DNA of 64,000 bases from Amnibacterium sp. (GCF_025463795.1 NZ_JAODBE010000070.1:1-64000); one strand, 5' to 3'. Counted from the first letter of the stretch, positions 45,508-54,989 are shown. Numbers and translations are program-made. The notes: generated by a model not told the origin, from the sequence alone.

Positions 45508-46947
45508 ATGTCCAATTCGCCCGCACCGACCCGCCCCGGCGCCGGGGTCGCGCCGGTTCCCCGCAGCGGCTTCTTCGCGCTGCTGACCGTCATCGCCACC
45601 CTGGGCGGCCTGCTCTTCGGGTACGACACGGGCGTCATCTCGGGCGCGCTGCTCTACCTGCACCAGTCCTCGCTGCACCTCACCGCGGCGGAGCAGGGAA
45701 CGGTCGTCAGCGTGCTGCTCTTCCCCGGCGCCGCGCTCGGCGCGCTCGGCGGGGGGCCCGTCGCCGACCGGCTCGGTCGCAGGGCGGCGCTGTTCGTCTG
45801 CGCCGTGCTGTTCCTGGTCGGTGCAGCGGGTAGCGCCCTCGCCCCCACGTTCGCCTTCATGGTCGTCGCGCGTGTGCTGCTCGGCCTGGGCGTCGGCGCC
45901 GCGTCGGTCATCTGCCCCGTCTATCTCGCGGAGATGGCACCCGCCGGCCGCCGCGGCCGCATGGTCACGATCAACGAGCTCATGATCGTGTCCGGCCAGC
46001 TGCTCGCCTTCGTCATCAACGCGATCCTGTCCGCGACCATCCATTCGGACGAGGTCTGGCGCGTCATGCTCGGCGTCGCCGCAGTCCCGGCGGTCGCCCT
46101 GCTCATCGGTCTCTTCCTGCTCCCCGAGTCGCCGCGCTGGCACGCCGTCCGCGGCGACGTCGACAAGGCGAGGGCGGTGCTCGCACTGGGCCGCCCCCAG
46201 TCGGAGGTGGAGGCCGAGCTGAACGAGATCTCGTACACCGCGGAGATCGCCAGCCGTGAGAAGGGTCACACGATCCGGGACCTCGTCGACAACCCGTGGA
46301 TGCGTCGACTCCTGTTCATCGGCATGGGTCTCGCCGCCGTGCAGCAGGCGACCGGCATCAACACCGTCAACTACTACGCACCGACCATCCTCGAGAGCGC
46401 GGGCCTCGGCACCAACGCGGCCCTGGTCGACACCATCGCCGTCGGCGTGACGAGCGTCACGATGACCCTCCTCGGCATCTGGCTGCTCGGCTTCGTCGGC
46501 CGCAAGAAGATGATGGTCATCGGGTTCACCGGGGTCGCATCGTCCCAGGCGGTGCTCGCACTGGCGTTCCTGCTCCCCGAGTCGGGGTTCCGGGTCGTGC
46601 TGATCCTCGCGGCGATGCTGCTCTTCGTCGCGTTCGTGCAGTGCTTCATCGGCACGGGCGTCTGGCTGCTGCTGTCGGAGATCTTCCCGCTGGCGATCCG
46701 CGGCTTCGCGATGGGCGTCTCGGTGTTCGTGCTGTGGCTCGTGAACGCGCTGATCTCGTTCCTGTTCCCGATCGTGAACGGAGCGCTCGGATCCACCGGC
46801 ACGTTCGCGATCTTCGTGCTGATCAACCTCGTCTCGATCCTGTTCGTGTCCCGGGCGGTGCCGGAGACCAACAAGCGCTCCCTCGAGTCGCTCGAGGCCG
46901 AGTTCCGTGGCGTCTCGACGGGCGCGATCACGACCGTCTACCGCTGA
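45508..46947 (+). CDS. MFS sugar porter, probable myo-inositol transporter
   Basis: TLGGLLFGYDTGVISGALLYL, GGGPVADRLGRRAAL, LLPESPRWHAVRGD, QQATGINTVNYYAPTIL, VPETNKRSLE are sugar porter signatures. Confidence 0.92.
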   Translation: MSNSPAPTRPGAGVAPVPRSGFFALLTVIATLGGLLFGYDTGVISGALLYLHQSSLHLTAAEQGTVVSVLLFPGAALGALGGGPVADRLGRRAALFVCAVLFLVGAAGSALAPTFAFMVVARVLLGLGVGAASVICPVYLAEMAPAGRRGRMVTINELMIVSGQLLAFVINAILSATIHSDEVWRVMLGVAAVPAVALLIGLFLLPESPRWHAVRGDVDKARAVLALGRPQSEVEAELNEISYTAEIASREKGHTIRDLVDNPWMRRLLFIGMGLAAVQQATGINTVNYYAPTILESAGLGTNAALVDTIAVGVTSVTMTLLGIWLLGFVGRKKMMVIGFTGVASSQAVLALAFLLPESGFRVVLILAAMLLFVAFVQCFIGTGVWLLLSEIFPLAIRGFAMGVSVFVLWLVNALISFLFPIVNGALGSTGTFAIFVLINLVSILFVSRAVPETNKRSLESLEAEFRGVSTGAITTVYR

Positions 46948-46974
46948 CCCCGTCACGGAGAGGCCCTCGCAGGC

Positions 46975-47019
46975 GCTCCGCTGCGCTCAGCCGGTTTCCG
47001 GTGCCGAGCGCAGCGGAGC
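46975..47019. terminator. Long stem-loop between convergent genes (candidate bidirectional terminator)
   Basis: Perfect 14-bp stem GCTCCGCTGCGCTC / GAGCGCAGCGGAGC with 17-nt loop, between stops at 46947(+) and 47059(-). Confidence 0.65.
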
Positions 47020-47058
47020 CCTCGCCGCGGCTCCGATCGATCCGCGCGGCCCCTCGGA

Positions 47059-47757
47059 TCACCGCGAGTCGACGAGCCGTGCGCTGCCGTCGAAGCGGAG
47101 CCAGTGGCCGCTCGAGACGACCTCCGGATCGGCCGCAGGGTCGCGCACGATCAGCGCGGACGCGTCGTCGAGGAACCAGATCGGGCCGCCGAGCCGGGCC
47201 GCGCTCCCCGCCGCCCATTCGTCCGTCGTGTGCGGGAAGAACGGGGCGCCGAGGTGCGGCAGCAGGAACCAGTCGAAGAGCGGCACCGCCGGGGCGACGG
47301 ACCCGAGCTGGAACAGCTCGACCTCCTCCTGATCGTCGAACGCCTCGACCGCGGCAGCCTGCAGCCGGGAGAAGATCATCGAGCCGGCGCTCTGCCCGAC
47401 ATAGACCTTCTCGTCGAGCAGGTCTCGAAGCACCGGCGCGAGCCCCGTCGCCGTCCAGGCGTGCGCGAGCCAGTGGTTGCTGCCGCCGTAGCCGAAGACG
47501 GCATCGGCCGACCGGAGCCGGGACTCGACCAGTGAGGGCGGTCCGGAGAACAGGGACATGACGTCGAACTCCGCCCACCCGAGCGAGCGATGCTGCTGCA
47601 GGTGCTCGAGCATCTTCGACTTGTCGCCCGGGAAGGGGAGCATCGCATCGAGCACGACGACCATCCGCGCTTCCGACAGCGGCTTGTCCAGCAGGTCGAC
47701 CAACGCGTCGTGAACCGGACCGGGTCGCACCCCGTTGGACGTGAGCAGCATGCGCAT
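47059..47757 (-). CDS. Type 1 glutamine amidotransferase-like/peptidase S51 family protein
   Basis: MRMLLTSNGVRPGPVHDALVDLL...DAVFGYGGSNHWLAHAWTATGL...LLDEKVYVGQSAGSMIF (GxSAGS nucleophile). Confidence 0.85.
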   Translation of the reverse strand: MRMLLTSNGVRPGPVHDALVDLLDKPLSEARMVVVLDAMLPFPGDKSKMLEHLQQHRSLGWAEFDVMSLFSGPPSLVESRLRSADAVFGYGGSNHWLAHAWTATGLAPVLRDLLDEKVYVGQSAGSMIFSRLQAAAVEAFDDQEEVELFQLGSVAPAVPLFDWFLLPHLGAPFFPHTTDEWAAGSAARLGGPIWFLDDASALIVRDPAADPEVVSSGHWLRFDGSARLVDSR

Positions 47758-47854
47758 GCCCGCATCCTGACACCGCCGGCCGACTCCGCGACGGCGCCGG
47801 GATCCTCCGGGTCACCCGGATCCGCGTCCGCCCCGTCGCTGCGATCATCGGGCT

Positions 47855-48610
47855 GTGCCCCACGCCGTCCTGATCGCGTCGGTCCTGCTCCTCGCAGGCG
47901 TCGCTGCCGGCATCGTCGGCACCGCGGGCGGCATCACGAGCCTCGTCGCCTATCCGGCACTGCTCGCCACCGGCATCCCCCCGCTCGCCGCGAACATCAC
48001 CAACTCGGTCGCACTGCTGGGCAGCGGGATCGGTTCCGCGAGCAGAGCGGCGCCCGACGTCGCCGGGCACGGGGCGACGATCCGCCGATGGGCTGCGGTC
48101 GGCGCGCTGTGCTCGTCGGCCGGCGCGGTCCTGCTCGTCGTCACGCCCGGGCGGGTGTTCGACCGGGTCGTGCCGTTCCTGGTGCTCGCGGGAGCGGCGA
48201 TCCTCCTCCTGCAGCCCGCGATCACCCGGTGGCAGCACCGCAGGCAGCGCCGCTGGAGCCGCACCGCGATCGCCGCGGGCCTCGGAGGCATCACGCTCTA
48301 CAACGGCTACTTCGGCGCCGGCTCGGGGATCCTGCTGATCGCCCTGCTGCTGCTCACCAGGGAGCCGGTGCTGCACCGCGCGAACGCCATGAAGAACGTG
48401 ATCCTGATCGCATCCGATCTCCTGCCCGCCGTGCTGTTCGCCGCCGTCGGCACCGTCGTGTGGTCGGCGGCGGTCCCCTTGGGCGCCGGCGCGGCGATCG
48501 GTGGCCTGATCGGGCCCTCCGTCGCGAGGCGCGTGCCCGCGCGCGCCATGCGGTGGCTCATCGCAGCGTGCGGCGTCGTCCTCGCCGGGTGGCTGTTCCT
48601 GCGCGGATGA
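47855..48610 (+). CDS. TauE/SafE family sulfite exporter-like permease
   Basis: LLLAGVAAGIVGTAGGITSLVAYPALLATGIPPLAANITNSVALLGSG...GGITLYNGYFGAGSGILLIALL. Confidence 0.87.
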   Translation: MPHAVLIASVLLLAGVAAGIVGTAGGITSLVAYPALLATGIPPLAANITNSVALLGSGIGSASRAAPDVAGHGATIRRWAAVGALCSSAGAVLLVVTPGRVFDRVVPFLVLAGAAILLLQPAITRWQHRRQRRWSRTAIAAGLGGITLYNGYFGAGSGILLIALLLLTREPVLHRANAMKNVILIASDLLPAVLFAAVGTVVWSAAVPLGAGAAIGGLIGPSVARRVPARAMRWLIAACGVVLAGWLFLRG

Positions 48611-48651
48611 TCAGCCACCAGGCGCTCCGCTCGGTGCCGGGCGCCCGACCC

Positions 48652-49422
48652 TCAGCGCACGAACGCGACGAGGGCCTCGGCAGCGGGACCCGGCGCGATG
48701 TCGTGGGTCTGGCCCGCGAGCTGCTCGAAGCGACCGCCCGACGCCTCCGCCACCGCCCGGGCACCGTACTGCAGGAAGCCGGGCGACGCGCCGCCCGCGA
48801 GGGCGAGCACCTCGGCGTCGAGCCCGTCGAGCGCCGGCACCCTGCTGTCGCCCATGGCCGCGTCGTCGTAGGCGAGGGTCGGCGCGAGCGCCTCCATGCC
48901 TGCCCAGCCGGGCGAGTGGCGCATGCCCGCGACGGCCTCGGGCGGCATGCCGACGCGGCGCAGGAACGCCTCGACGGCCGCACCCCTGTCGCCCCGGTCG
49001 AGCGTCTCACCCAGCTCGGCGGTGTAGGCGAGGGCGCCCGGGAGCGCCGGCTCAGGCATGAACGGCGGCTCGTAGACGGCGACGCGGTTCACCGCGTCCA
49101 GGGCGGCAGCGGCCCGGAGAGCGAGTGCTCCCCCGGAGGACATGCCGAAGAGCGCCACCGGTCCGCCGGCCGCGGCCGCGATCGCGGCGAGGTCCTCGAC
49201 CTCGCGCTCGACCGCGAAGGGCGCGGTGTCGCCCGAGGCTCCACGCCCCCGGCGGTCGTACAGCACGACCCGCAGCGCGTCGCCGATCGCATCCGCGATG
49301 CCGCGCATGGGGCCGCTGCCGCGGAAGCACATGGCGCCGTCGACGAGCACGACGGTCGGCCCGGTGCCGTGCACCTCGTAGGCGATCGCGGTGCCGTCGG
49401 CGGACTGGACGAACTCGGTCAC
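48652..49422 (-). CDS. Alpha/beta hydrolase
   Basis: GTGPTVVLVDGAMCFRGSGPM...VVLYDRRGRGASGDTAPFAVEREVEDLAAIAAAAGGPVALFGMSSGGALAL (GMSSG nucleophile elbow); GTG start, 4-bp overlap with upstream gene. Confidence 0.87.
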   Translation of the reverse strand: MTEFVQSADGTAIAYEVHGTGPTVVLVDGAMCFRGSGPMRGIADAIGDALRVVLYDRRGRGASGDTAPFAVEREVEDLAAIAAAAGGPVALFGMSSGGALALRAAAALDAVNRVAVYEPPFMPEPALPGALAYTAELGETLDRGDRGAAVEAFLRRVGMPPEAVAGMRHSPGWAGMEALAPTLAYDDAAMGDSRVPALDGLDAEVLALAGGASPGFLQYGARAVAEASGGRFEQLAGQTHDIAPGPAAEALVAFVR

Positions 49423-49931
49423 TGGTGCTCCTTCTGGTGGAGGTCGCGGCGCAGCAGGGCCTCGAGGGTGTCGAGGGCGCGGCCGAGACCGGACTCGATC
49501 CCGAAGCCGATGGCACGGTCCCGGTCGAGGGTGGACTGGTGGCGGATGCGGATCACGAGCTCGGTCGCATCGGCCTCGCCGGCCGGGAGCAGCTCGATGC
49601 GGACGTTGGCGGCCGGTCGCGCCTCGGTGACCGCGCCGGTCGCATCCGACGAGGTCTCGAGGTAGGTGAGCGCGGTGGGCGGCGTGATCTCGCCGTACAC
49701 GGCCCTGGCCCAGAACTCCTCGCCCGTGCGGACGCCGCGGAGGAGGTAGTGCCACACGCCGCCGGGGCGGAAGTCGACGGTGCACCAGGCGACCGGGTAG
49801 TCGGGCGGCCCCCACCAGAGGGCGAGCTCCTCGGGCTCGGAGAGGGCGCGGAAGACCCGCGGCACCGGTGCGGGCAGCGTCCGCACGACGTCCAGCCCGT
49901 GGCGGAGGCGCGTGACCTGGGCGGCGCTCAC
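49419..49931 (-). CDS. SRPBCC (AHSA1) domain protein
   Basis: VVRTLPAPVPRVFRALSEPEELALWWGPPDYPVAWCTVDFRPGGVWHYLLRG; 4-bp overlaps on both sides. Confidence 0.87.
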   Translation of the reverse strand: MSAAQVTRLRHGLDVVRTLPAPVPRVFRALSEPEELALWWGPPDYPVAWCTVDFRPGGVWHYLLRGVRTGEEFWARAVYGEITPPTALTYLETSSDATGAVTEARPAANVRIELLPAGEADATELVIRIRHQSTLDRDRAIGFGIESGLGRALDTLEALLRRDLHQKEHQ

Positions 49932-50269
49932 GGCCGCTCGTCCCGCAGGCGGGCCTCGAGGCGGTCGAGGCTCCCGGTCCAGAGCGACTCGTAGTGGTCG
50001 ACCCAGTCGCGCAGCCGGGCGAACGCGGCGCCCTCGAGCCGGCAGCGGCGCCACTGCGCCTCGCGCTGCCGCGAGACCAGGCCGGCCCGCTCGAGCACGG
50101 TGAGGTGCTTCGAGACCGACGGGGTGGCGACGCCGAGGCGTTCCGCGAGCTGGCCGACGGTCGCGTCCCCGGCCAGCAGCTCGTCCACGAGGCGCCGGCG
50201 GGTGCCGTCGGCGAGCGCGAGGAAGACGGCGTCCATGCCGTCGGACTTTCCTGCTGTCGCAATTGCCAC
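49928..50269 (-). CDS. ArsR family helix-turn-helix regulator
   Basis: MDAVFLALADGTRRRLVDELLAGDATVGQLAERLGVATPSVSKHLTVLERAGLVSRQREAQWRRCRLE. The start may be the ATG at 50236. Confidence 0.88.
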   Translation of the reverse strand: MAIATAGKSDGMDAVFLALADGTRRRLVDELLAGDATVGQLAERLGVATPSVSKHLTVLERAGLVSRQREAQWRRCRLEGAAFARLRDWVDHYESLWTGSLDRLEARLRDERP

Positions 50270-50435
50270 AAGGGGAAACTACTGGACAGCGCGCCATCCT
50301 GTCAACGGGACCGCCCCCGGCGAGGGCTCGATCCGCGTCCAGCGCTCGGTGATCCCGCTTCGGGAGGGGCCTCCCGCCGGGACCGCCGCAGCTCCGGGAG
50401 GCGCCGCCTGGCGGCTCCCGTCGGAGCCGCGGGGA

Positions 50436-51593
50436 TCAGTGGGTGCGGAGCGCGTCCTCGAGGTCCTGCTGCAGGTCGGCCAGGTCCTCGACGCCGACCG
50501 AGAGCCGCACGACGTTCTCCGGCACCGCGAGCGGGGTCCCGCGAACTGACGCGTGCGTCATCAGGCTCGGGTATCCGATGAGGGACTCCACGCCGCCGAG
50601 CGACTCGGCGAGCGCGAAGAGGCGGGTGCGCTCCGCGAGACTCCGCGCGGCCGCCTCACCGCCGGCGAGCGCCACCGAGAGCATCCCGCCGGATCCGCTC
50701 ATCTGCCGCGCCGCGATGTCGTGACCCGGATGATCCGGGAGGCCCGGGTAGTAGACCCGCTCGACCGCCGGGTGCGCCGCGAGCTGCGCCGCGATCGCGC
50801 CGGCGCTCTCCGTGTGGCGCCGCATGCGGAGGTCGAGGGTCTTGATCCCGCGGGTGAGCAGCCACGCCTCGAACGGCGCGAGCACGGCCCCTGCCGCGAA
50901 CTGCAGGAAGCGCACCCGCTCGGCGAGGGCCTCGTCGGAGGTGACGACCACGCCGCCGAGGGCGTCGGAGTGGCCGCCGAGGTACTTCGTGGCGGAGTGC
51001 ACGACGACGTCGGCGCCGAGCGCGAGGGGCTGCTGGAGCGCGGGCGACGCGAAGGTGTTGTCGACGACCACGAGCGCCCCGTTGGCGTGCCCCGCCGCCG
51101 CGAGCGCGACGATGTCGACCACCTTCATCAGCGGATTGGTCGGCGTCTCGATCCAGAGCACCCGGACGGGCTCCGCGAACGCGGCCTCGACGGCAGCCGC
51201 ATCGGTGAGGTCGACCGTCTCGAGCCGCACCCCGGCCGGCTCATGGATCCGCTTCAGCAGGCGGTACGTGCCGCCGTACGCGTCGTCGCCGAGCAGCACA
51301 CGATCCCCCGCAGCGAGCACCGCCCGCAGCAGCCCGTCCTCGGCGGCGAGCCCGGACGCGAACGCGACGGCGTTCGTCCCCTGCTCGAGCGCGGCGACCT
51401 GCTGCTCGAACGCGGTGCGGGTGGGGTTGCCGCTTCGGCCGTACTCGTAGCCCTCCCGGAGTCCGCCGATGCCGTCCTGGACGAAGGTCGACGTCTGATG
51501 GATCGCCGGGGTGATGGATCCGGTGGTGCGGTCGGGCTCCTGGCCGGCATGCACGGCGCGGGTGGCGAAGCCGGGGAGGCGCTGGTCGGGCAT
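50436..51593 (-). CDS. Cystathionine gamma-synthase/lyase family PLP enzyme
   Basis: FATRAVHAGQEPDRTTGSITPAIHQTSTF...YEYGRSGNPTRTAFE...VVHSATKYLGGHSDALGG...LFALAESLGGVESLI. Confidence 0.9.
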   Translation of the reverse strand: MPDQRLPGFATRAVHAGQEPDRTTGSITPAIHQTSTFVQDGIGGLREGYEYGRSGNPTRTAFEQQVAALEQGTNAVAFASGLAAEDGLLRAVLAAGDRVLLGDDAYGGTYRLLKRIHEPAGVRLETVDLTDAAAVEAAFAEPVRVLWIETPTNPLMKVVDIVALAAAGHANGALVVVDNTFASPALQQPLALGADVVVHSATKYLGGHSDALGGVVVTSDEALAERVRFLQFAAGAVLAPFEAWLLTRGIKTLDLRMRRHTESAGAIAAQLAAHPAVERVYYPGLPDHPGHDIAARQMSGSGGMLSVALAGGEAAARSLAERTRLFALAESLGGVESLIGYPSLMTHASVRGTPLAVPENVVRLSVGVEDLADLQQDLEDALRTH

Positions 51594-51607
51594 CGGGCTC
51601 CTTCTGG

Positions 51608-52972
51608 TCACTCGCTGACGAACGCGAGCAGGTCGGATCGGGTGAGCAGGCCCATGGGGCGGCCGCCGGCGGTCACGAGGAGGGCATCCGCGTGGACGAG
51701 CGACGCCCGGGCGGCGGCGATGGAGTCGTGCGCGCCGATCAGGGGCGGCGGCGGCCCGACGAGGGACTCGATCGGGTCGCGGAGGTCGCCCGTCTCGGAG
51801 TAGATGTGGTCGAGCAGCCGGCGCTCGTCGACCGCGCCGACGACCTCGCCCATCGCCAGGGGCGGGTCGGCCGTGAGGACGAGGAGCTGCGAGACGTCGT
51901 AGCGGCGCATCGTGACGATCGCGTCGCGCACCGTGTCGGTGGGCCGGACGGCGAGGAGGTCGGGCAGGCCGTCGTGCTTCGAGCGGAGCACCTGCTCGAC
52001 GGTGGTGCCCTCGCTGGGCTCCTCGAACCCGTAGGAGCGCATCCACCCGTCGTTGAAGATCTTGCCGAGGTAGCCACGACCGCCGTCGGGCAGCAGCACG
52101 ACGACCACGTCCTCCGGCCCGAGCCCCTCCGCGACGCGGAGCGCGGCGACCACCGCCATGCCGCTGGAGCCGCCCACGAGCAGGCCCTCCTCCCTGGCGA
52201 GACGCAGCGTCATCCGGAAGGCGTCCGCGTCGGACACGGCGATGACCTCGTCGGCGACCTCCTGGTCGTACGCGGCGGGCCAGAAGTCCTCGCCGACCCC
52301 CTCGAGCAGATAGGGCCGCCCGGTACCGCCCGAGTAGACGGATCCCTCCGGGTCGGCGCCGATGACCCGGACCCGGCCGGACGAGGCGTCCTTCAGGTAC
52401 CGGCCGGTGCCGCTGATCGTGCCGCCGGTGCCCACGCCCGTCACGAAGTGCGTCAGGCGGCCGTCGGTGTCGCGCCAGATCTCGGGCCCCGTCGTGGCGT
52501 AGTGGCTCAGCGGGCCGTTGGGGTTGGCGTACTGGTTCGGCTTGTAGGCGCCGGGGATCTCCCTCGCGAGGCGGTCCGACACGCTGTAGTACGACTCCGG
52601 GTCGTCGGGTGCCACCGCGGTCGGCGTGACGACGATCTCGGCGCCGTAGGCGGTGAGCACCGCCCGCTTGTCCTCGCCGACCTTGTCGGGCAGCACGAAC
52701 AGGCAGCGGTAGCCCCGCTGCTGGGCGACGAGCGCCAGACCCACGCCGGTGTTGCCGCTCGTGGGCTCGACGATCGTGCCGCCGGGCCGCAGCAGGCCGG
52801 CGCGCTCGGCCTCGTCGATGATCCGAACAGCGATGCGGTCCTTCACGGATCCGCCCGGGTTCAGGTACTCGACCTTCGCGAGCACGGTGGCCGCGGTGCC
52901 TGCCGCGACACGGTTGAGCCGGACGAGCGGGGTGTCGCCGATCAGTTCGACGACGGACTGGGCGTAACGCAC
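51608..52972 (-). CDS. Cystathionine beta-synthase with C-terminal CBS domains
   Basis: LIGDTPLVRLNRVAAGTAATVLAKVEYLNPGGSVKDRIAVRIIDEAERAGLLRPGGTIVEPTSGNTGVGLAL...GTGGTISGTGRYLK, then two CBS-like segments. Confidence 0.9.
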   Translation of the reverse strand: MRYAQSVVELIGDTPLVRLNRVAAGTAATVLAKVEYLNPGGSVKDRIAVRIIDEAERAGLLRPGGTIVEPTSGNTGVGLALVAQQRGYRCLFVLPDKVGEDKRAVLTAYGAEIVVTPTAVAPDDPESYYSVSDRLAREIPGAYKPNQYANPNGPLSHYATTGPEIWRDTDGRLTHFVTGVGTGGTISGTGRYLKDASSGRVRVIGADPEGSVYSGGTGRPYLLEGVGEDFWPAAYDQEVADEVIAVSDADAFRMTLRLAREEGLLVGGSSGMAVVAALRVAEGLGPEDVVVVLLPDGGRGYLGKIFNDGWMRSYGFEEPSEGTTVEQVLRSKHDGLPDLLAVRPTDTVRDAIVTMRRYDVSQLLVLTADPPLAMGEVVGAVDERRLLDHIYSETGDLRDPIESLVGPPPPLIGAHDSIAAARASLVHADALLVTAGGRPMGLLTRSDLLAFVSE

Positions 52973-53109
52973 CTGACTTCTCCTGCACCGGTCATGCGCC
53001 GAGCCCGTGCGCCGGACGGGACCAGGTCGAACCCGACGACACGCGCGCAGGAGCGCGCCTCGACCCTACCCGTCCCCGGCGCGGCGCCTCGATGCGGCGC
53101 CGCAGTCGG

Positions 53110-53292
53110 TCAGTCGAACCCGATGGGCCGGCCGCGCGACTCCCGTGATCGCGATGCCGGACGCGTCGATCGGCGGTCGGCCAGCCGGATGGTGCGCCCC
53201 ACCGCCATGGCGACGGCCCCGGCGCCACCGAGCCACAGCAGACCGCATGCCGGCACCAGGACGGCAGGACCGAGCGCGAGCAGGTGATGCAT
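53110..53292 (-). CDS. Possible small membrane protein
   Basis: 60 aa ORF with one hydrophobic segment (LLALGPAVLVPACGLLWLGGAGAVAMAV); no family recognised. Confidence 0.25.
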   Translation of the reverse strand: MHHLLALGPAVLVPACGLLWLGGAGAVAMAVGRTIRLADRRSTRPASRSRESRGRPIGFD

Positions 53293-53444
53293 CCGTCCTG
53301 GCTACCCCTCCCGGCACTGAGCCGGCACGGAGAATCCGCCGGGGAGCGGCGCCGGGCTGCGCAGAACATGACCGTCTCGGCGGCGGGTGACCCGATCGGC
53401 GTGGCATCAGGGCCGTCTCAGTCCCGGCCGCGGACGTTGAGAGC

Positions 53445-54989
53445 GTGACCACGCTGTCCGCCGACCGTGCCACCGTTCGCCCGGCGCGTGCCGCGGACCG
53501 GGCGGCGACGTCCCCGCCCGGGTGGGTGTGGGGCCTCGTGCTGCTCGCGATCGGCCTGCTGGCGGTCGTCGTTCGTGTGCGCCTCCTCGTCCAGTCCGGT
53601 GGATTCGACGGCTCGGACGGCTACGACGACGGCGTCTACTACGCGGCGGCGGACGCGCTCGTGCACGGCCGCCTCCCCTACCGCGACGTCCTGCTGCTCC
53701 AGCCGCCGGGAACGATCCTCGCGCTCGCTCCGTTCGCCTGGTTCGGCTCGCTCACGCACGACCCCTACGGCGTCATCGCCGCCAGGCTCGCCTTCATCGC
53801 CGTCGGAGGGGTGAACGCGGCGCTCATCATGCGCATCGCGCACCGGTTCGGCGTCGTCGCGGCCCTCACCGCCGGCGTCGGCTACGCGGTCTTCTTCCCC
53901 GCGGCCTACAGCGAACGCAGCACCCTGCTCGAACCGCTCGGCACCTGCGGACTGCTGCTCGCGGTGCTGCTCGCCGACCGGGCGGCGCGCCACCCGCGCA
54001 CCGGCATGCTGCTCGCGGGCGCCGCCGCGGGCGCGGCCATCGGCATGCGGATCTGGTACGTCGTCCCGGCTGCGTTGATCGCCGCGGTCCACTGGCGATC
54101 CGCCGCCCGGTTCGTGATCGGCGCGGGAACCGCCGCAGCCGCGATCTACGGCCCGTTCCTGCTCGTGAGCCCGGCGGCCCTTCTGCAGCAGGTCGTCCTC
54201 GACCAGCTGGGGCGGCAGCGGACGACGACCGTTCCGGTGCAGGAACGGCTCTCGACGCTGCTCGGCGCGATGCCGCTGCACCTGTCCCAACCGTGGTCGG
54301 CGCTGCTCAGCCCGACCAAGGTCGGCCCCCTGCTGCTGATCGGCCTGCTCGCGTGCTGCATCGTCACGCTCGGCGTCCGCGGCGCTCGCCTCCACCCCCT
54401 CGCAGCACTCGCCGGGATCGCCGTGCTGCTCGCGAGCCCCTCCTACTTCCTGCACTACGGCGCGCTCACCGCACCCTGGATCGTCCTCACGGTCGCGATC
54501 GGGTCCGCGCGGATCCTCGCCCGCCTGCGCTCGGTACCCCTGCGCGGGCTGCTCGCCGGGCTGCTGCTCGTCGCCGTCGCAGCGCTGAACCTGCGCGCCG
54601 TCGGCATCGCGCAGCCGAGCGCGCCCATCCCCGTCTCGGTGCTCCGGCCCGCGGCGCTGCGGGTGCCGGGCTGCGTGATGGCCGACGACCAGCAGATCCT
54701 CGCCGCGCTGGACGTGCTGAGCCGCGACCTCGCCCGCGGCTGCCGACTCTGGCCCGATGTCACGGGCTACACCATGGACCGCGACGCGGTCCGTGTGCGC
54801 GGCACGCCCCTGCCGCGACGTGAGGACGAGGTGTGGCAGCAGGACGTCACCCGCTACCTGCTCTCCGGAGATGCGGTCGTCGTGCATCGCGCGGCGACCG
54901 ACCTCGACCCCGACTCGAGTCGCCTCGTCCGGGCCGGTCGTGTGCTCGCGCACGCAGGCACCTGGACGCTCCACGCCGTCGGCCGCTGA
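53445..54989 (+). CDS. Polytopic membrane protein, PMT/ArnT-like (GT-C) glycosyltransferase; paralogue of 7552-9063
   Basis: DGSDGYDDGVYYAAADALVHGRLPYRDVLLLQPPGTILALAPFAWFGSLTHDPYGV is nearly identical to the segment at about 7675-7850. Confidence 0.7.
   Translation: MTTLSADRATVRPARAADRAATSPPGWVWGLVLLAIGLLAVVVRVRLLVQSGGFDGSDGYDDGVYYAAADALVHGRLPYRDVLLLQPPGTILALAPFAWFGSLTHDPYGVIAARLAFIAVGGVNAALIMRIAHRFGVVAALTAGVGYAVFFPAAYSERSTLLEPLGTCGLLLAVLLADRAARHPRTGMLLAGAAAGAAIGMRIWYVVPAALIAAVHWRSAARFVIGAGTAAAAIYGPFLLVSPAALLQQVVLDQLGRQRTTTVPVQERLSTLLGAMPLHLSQPWSALLSPTKVGPLLLIGLLACCIVTLGVRGARLHPLAALAGIAVLLASPSYFLHYGALTAPWIVLTVAIGSARILARLRSVPLRGLLAGLLLVAVAALNLRAVGIAQPSAPIPVSVLRPAALRVPGCVMADDQQILAALDVLSRDLARGCRLWPDVTGYTMDRDAVRVRGTPLPRREDEVWQQDVTRYLLSGDAVVVHRAATDLDPDSSRLVRAGRVLAHAGTWTLHAVGR

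Noticed and set aside
50259-50266. GCAATTGC palindrome at the ArsR gene start as an operator
   Set aside because: Only 8 bp, and it lies within or just upstream of an uncertain start codon; too short to support without comparative data.
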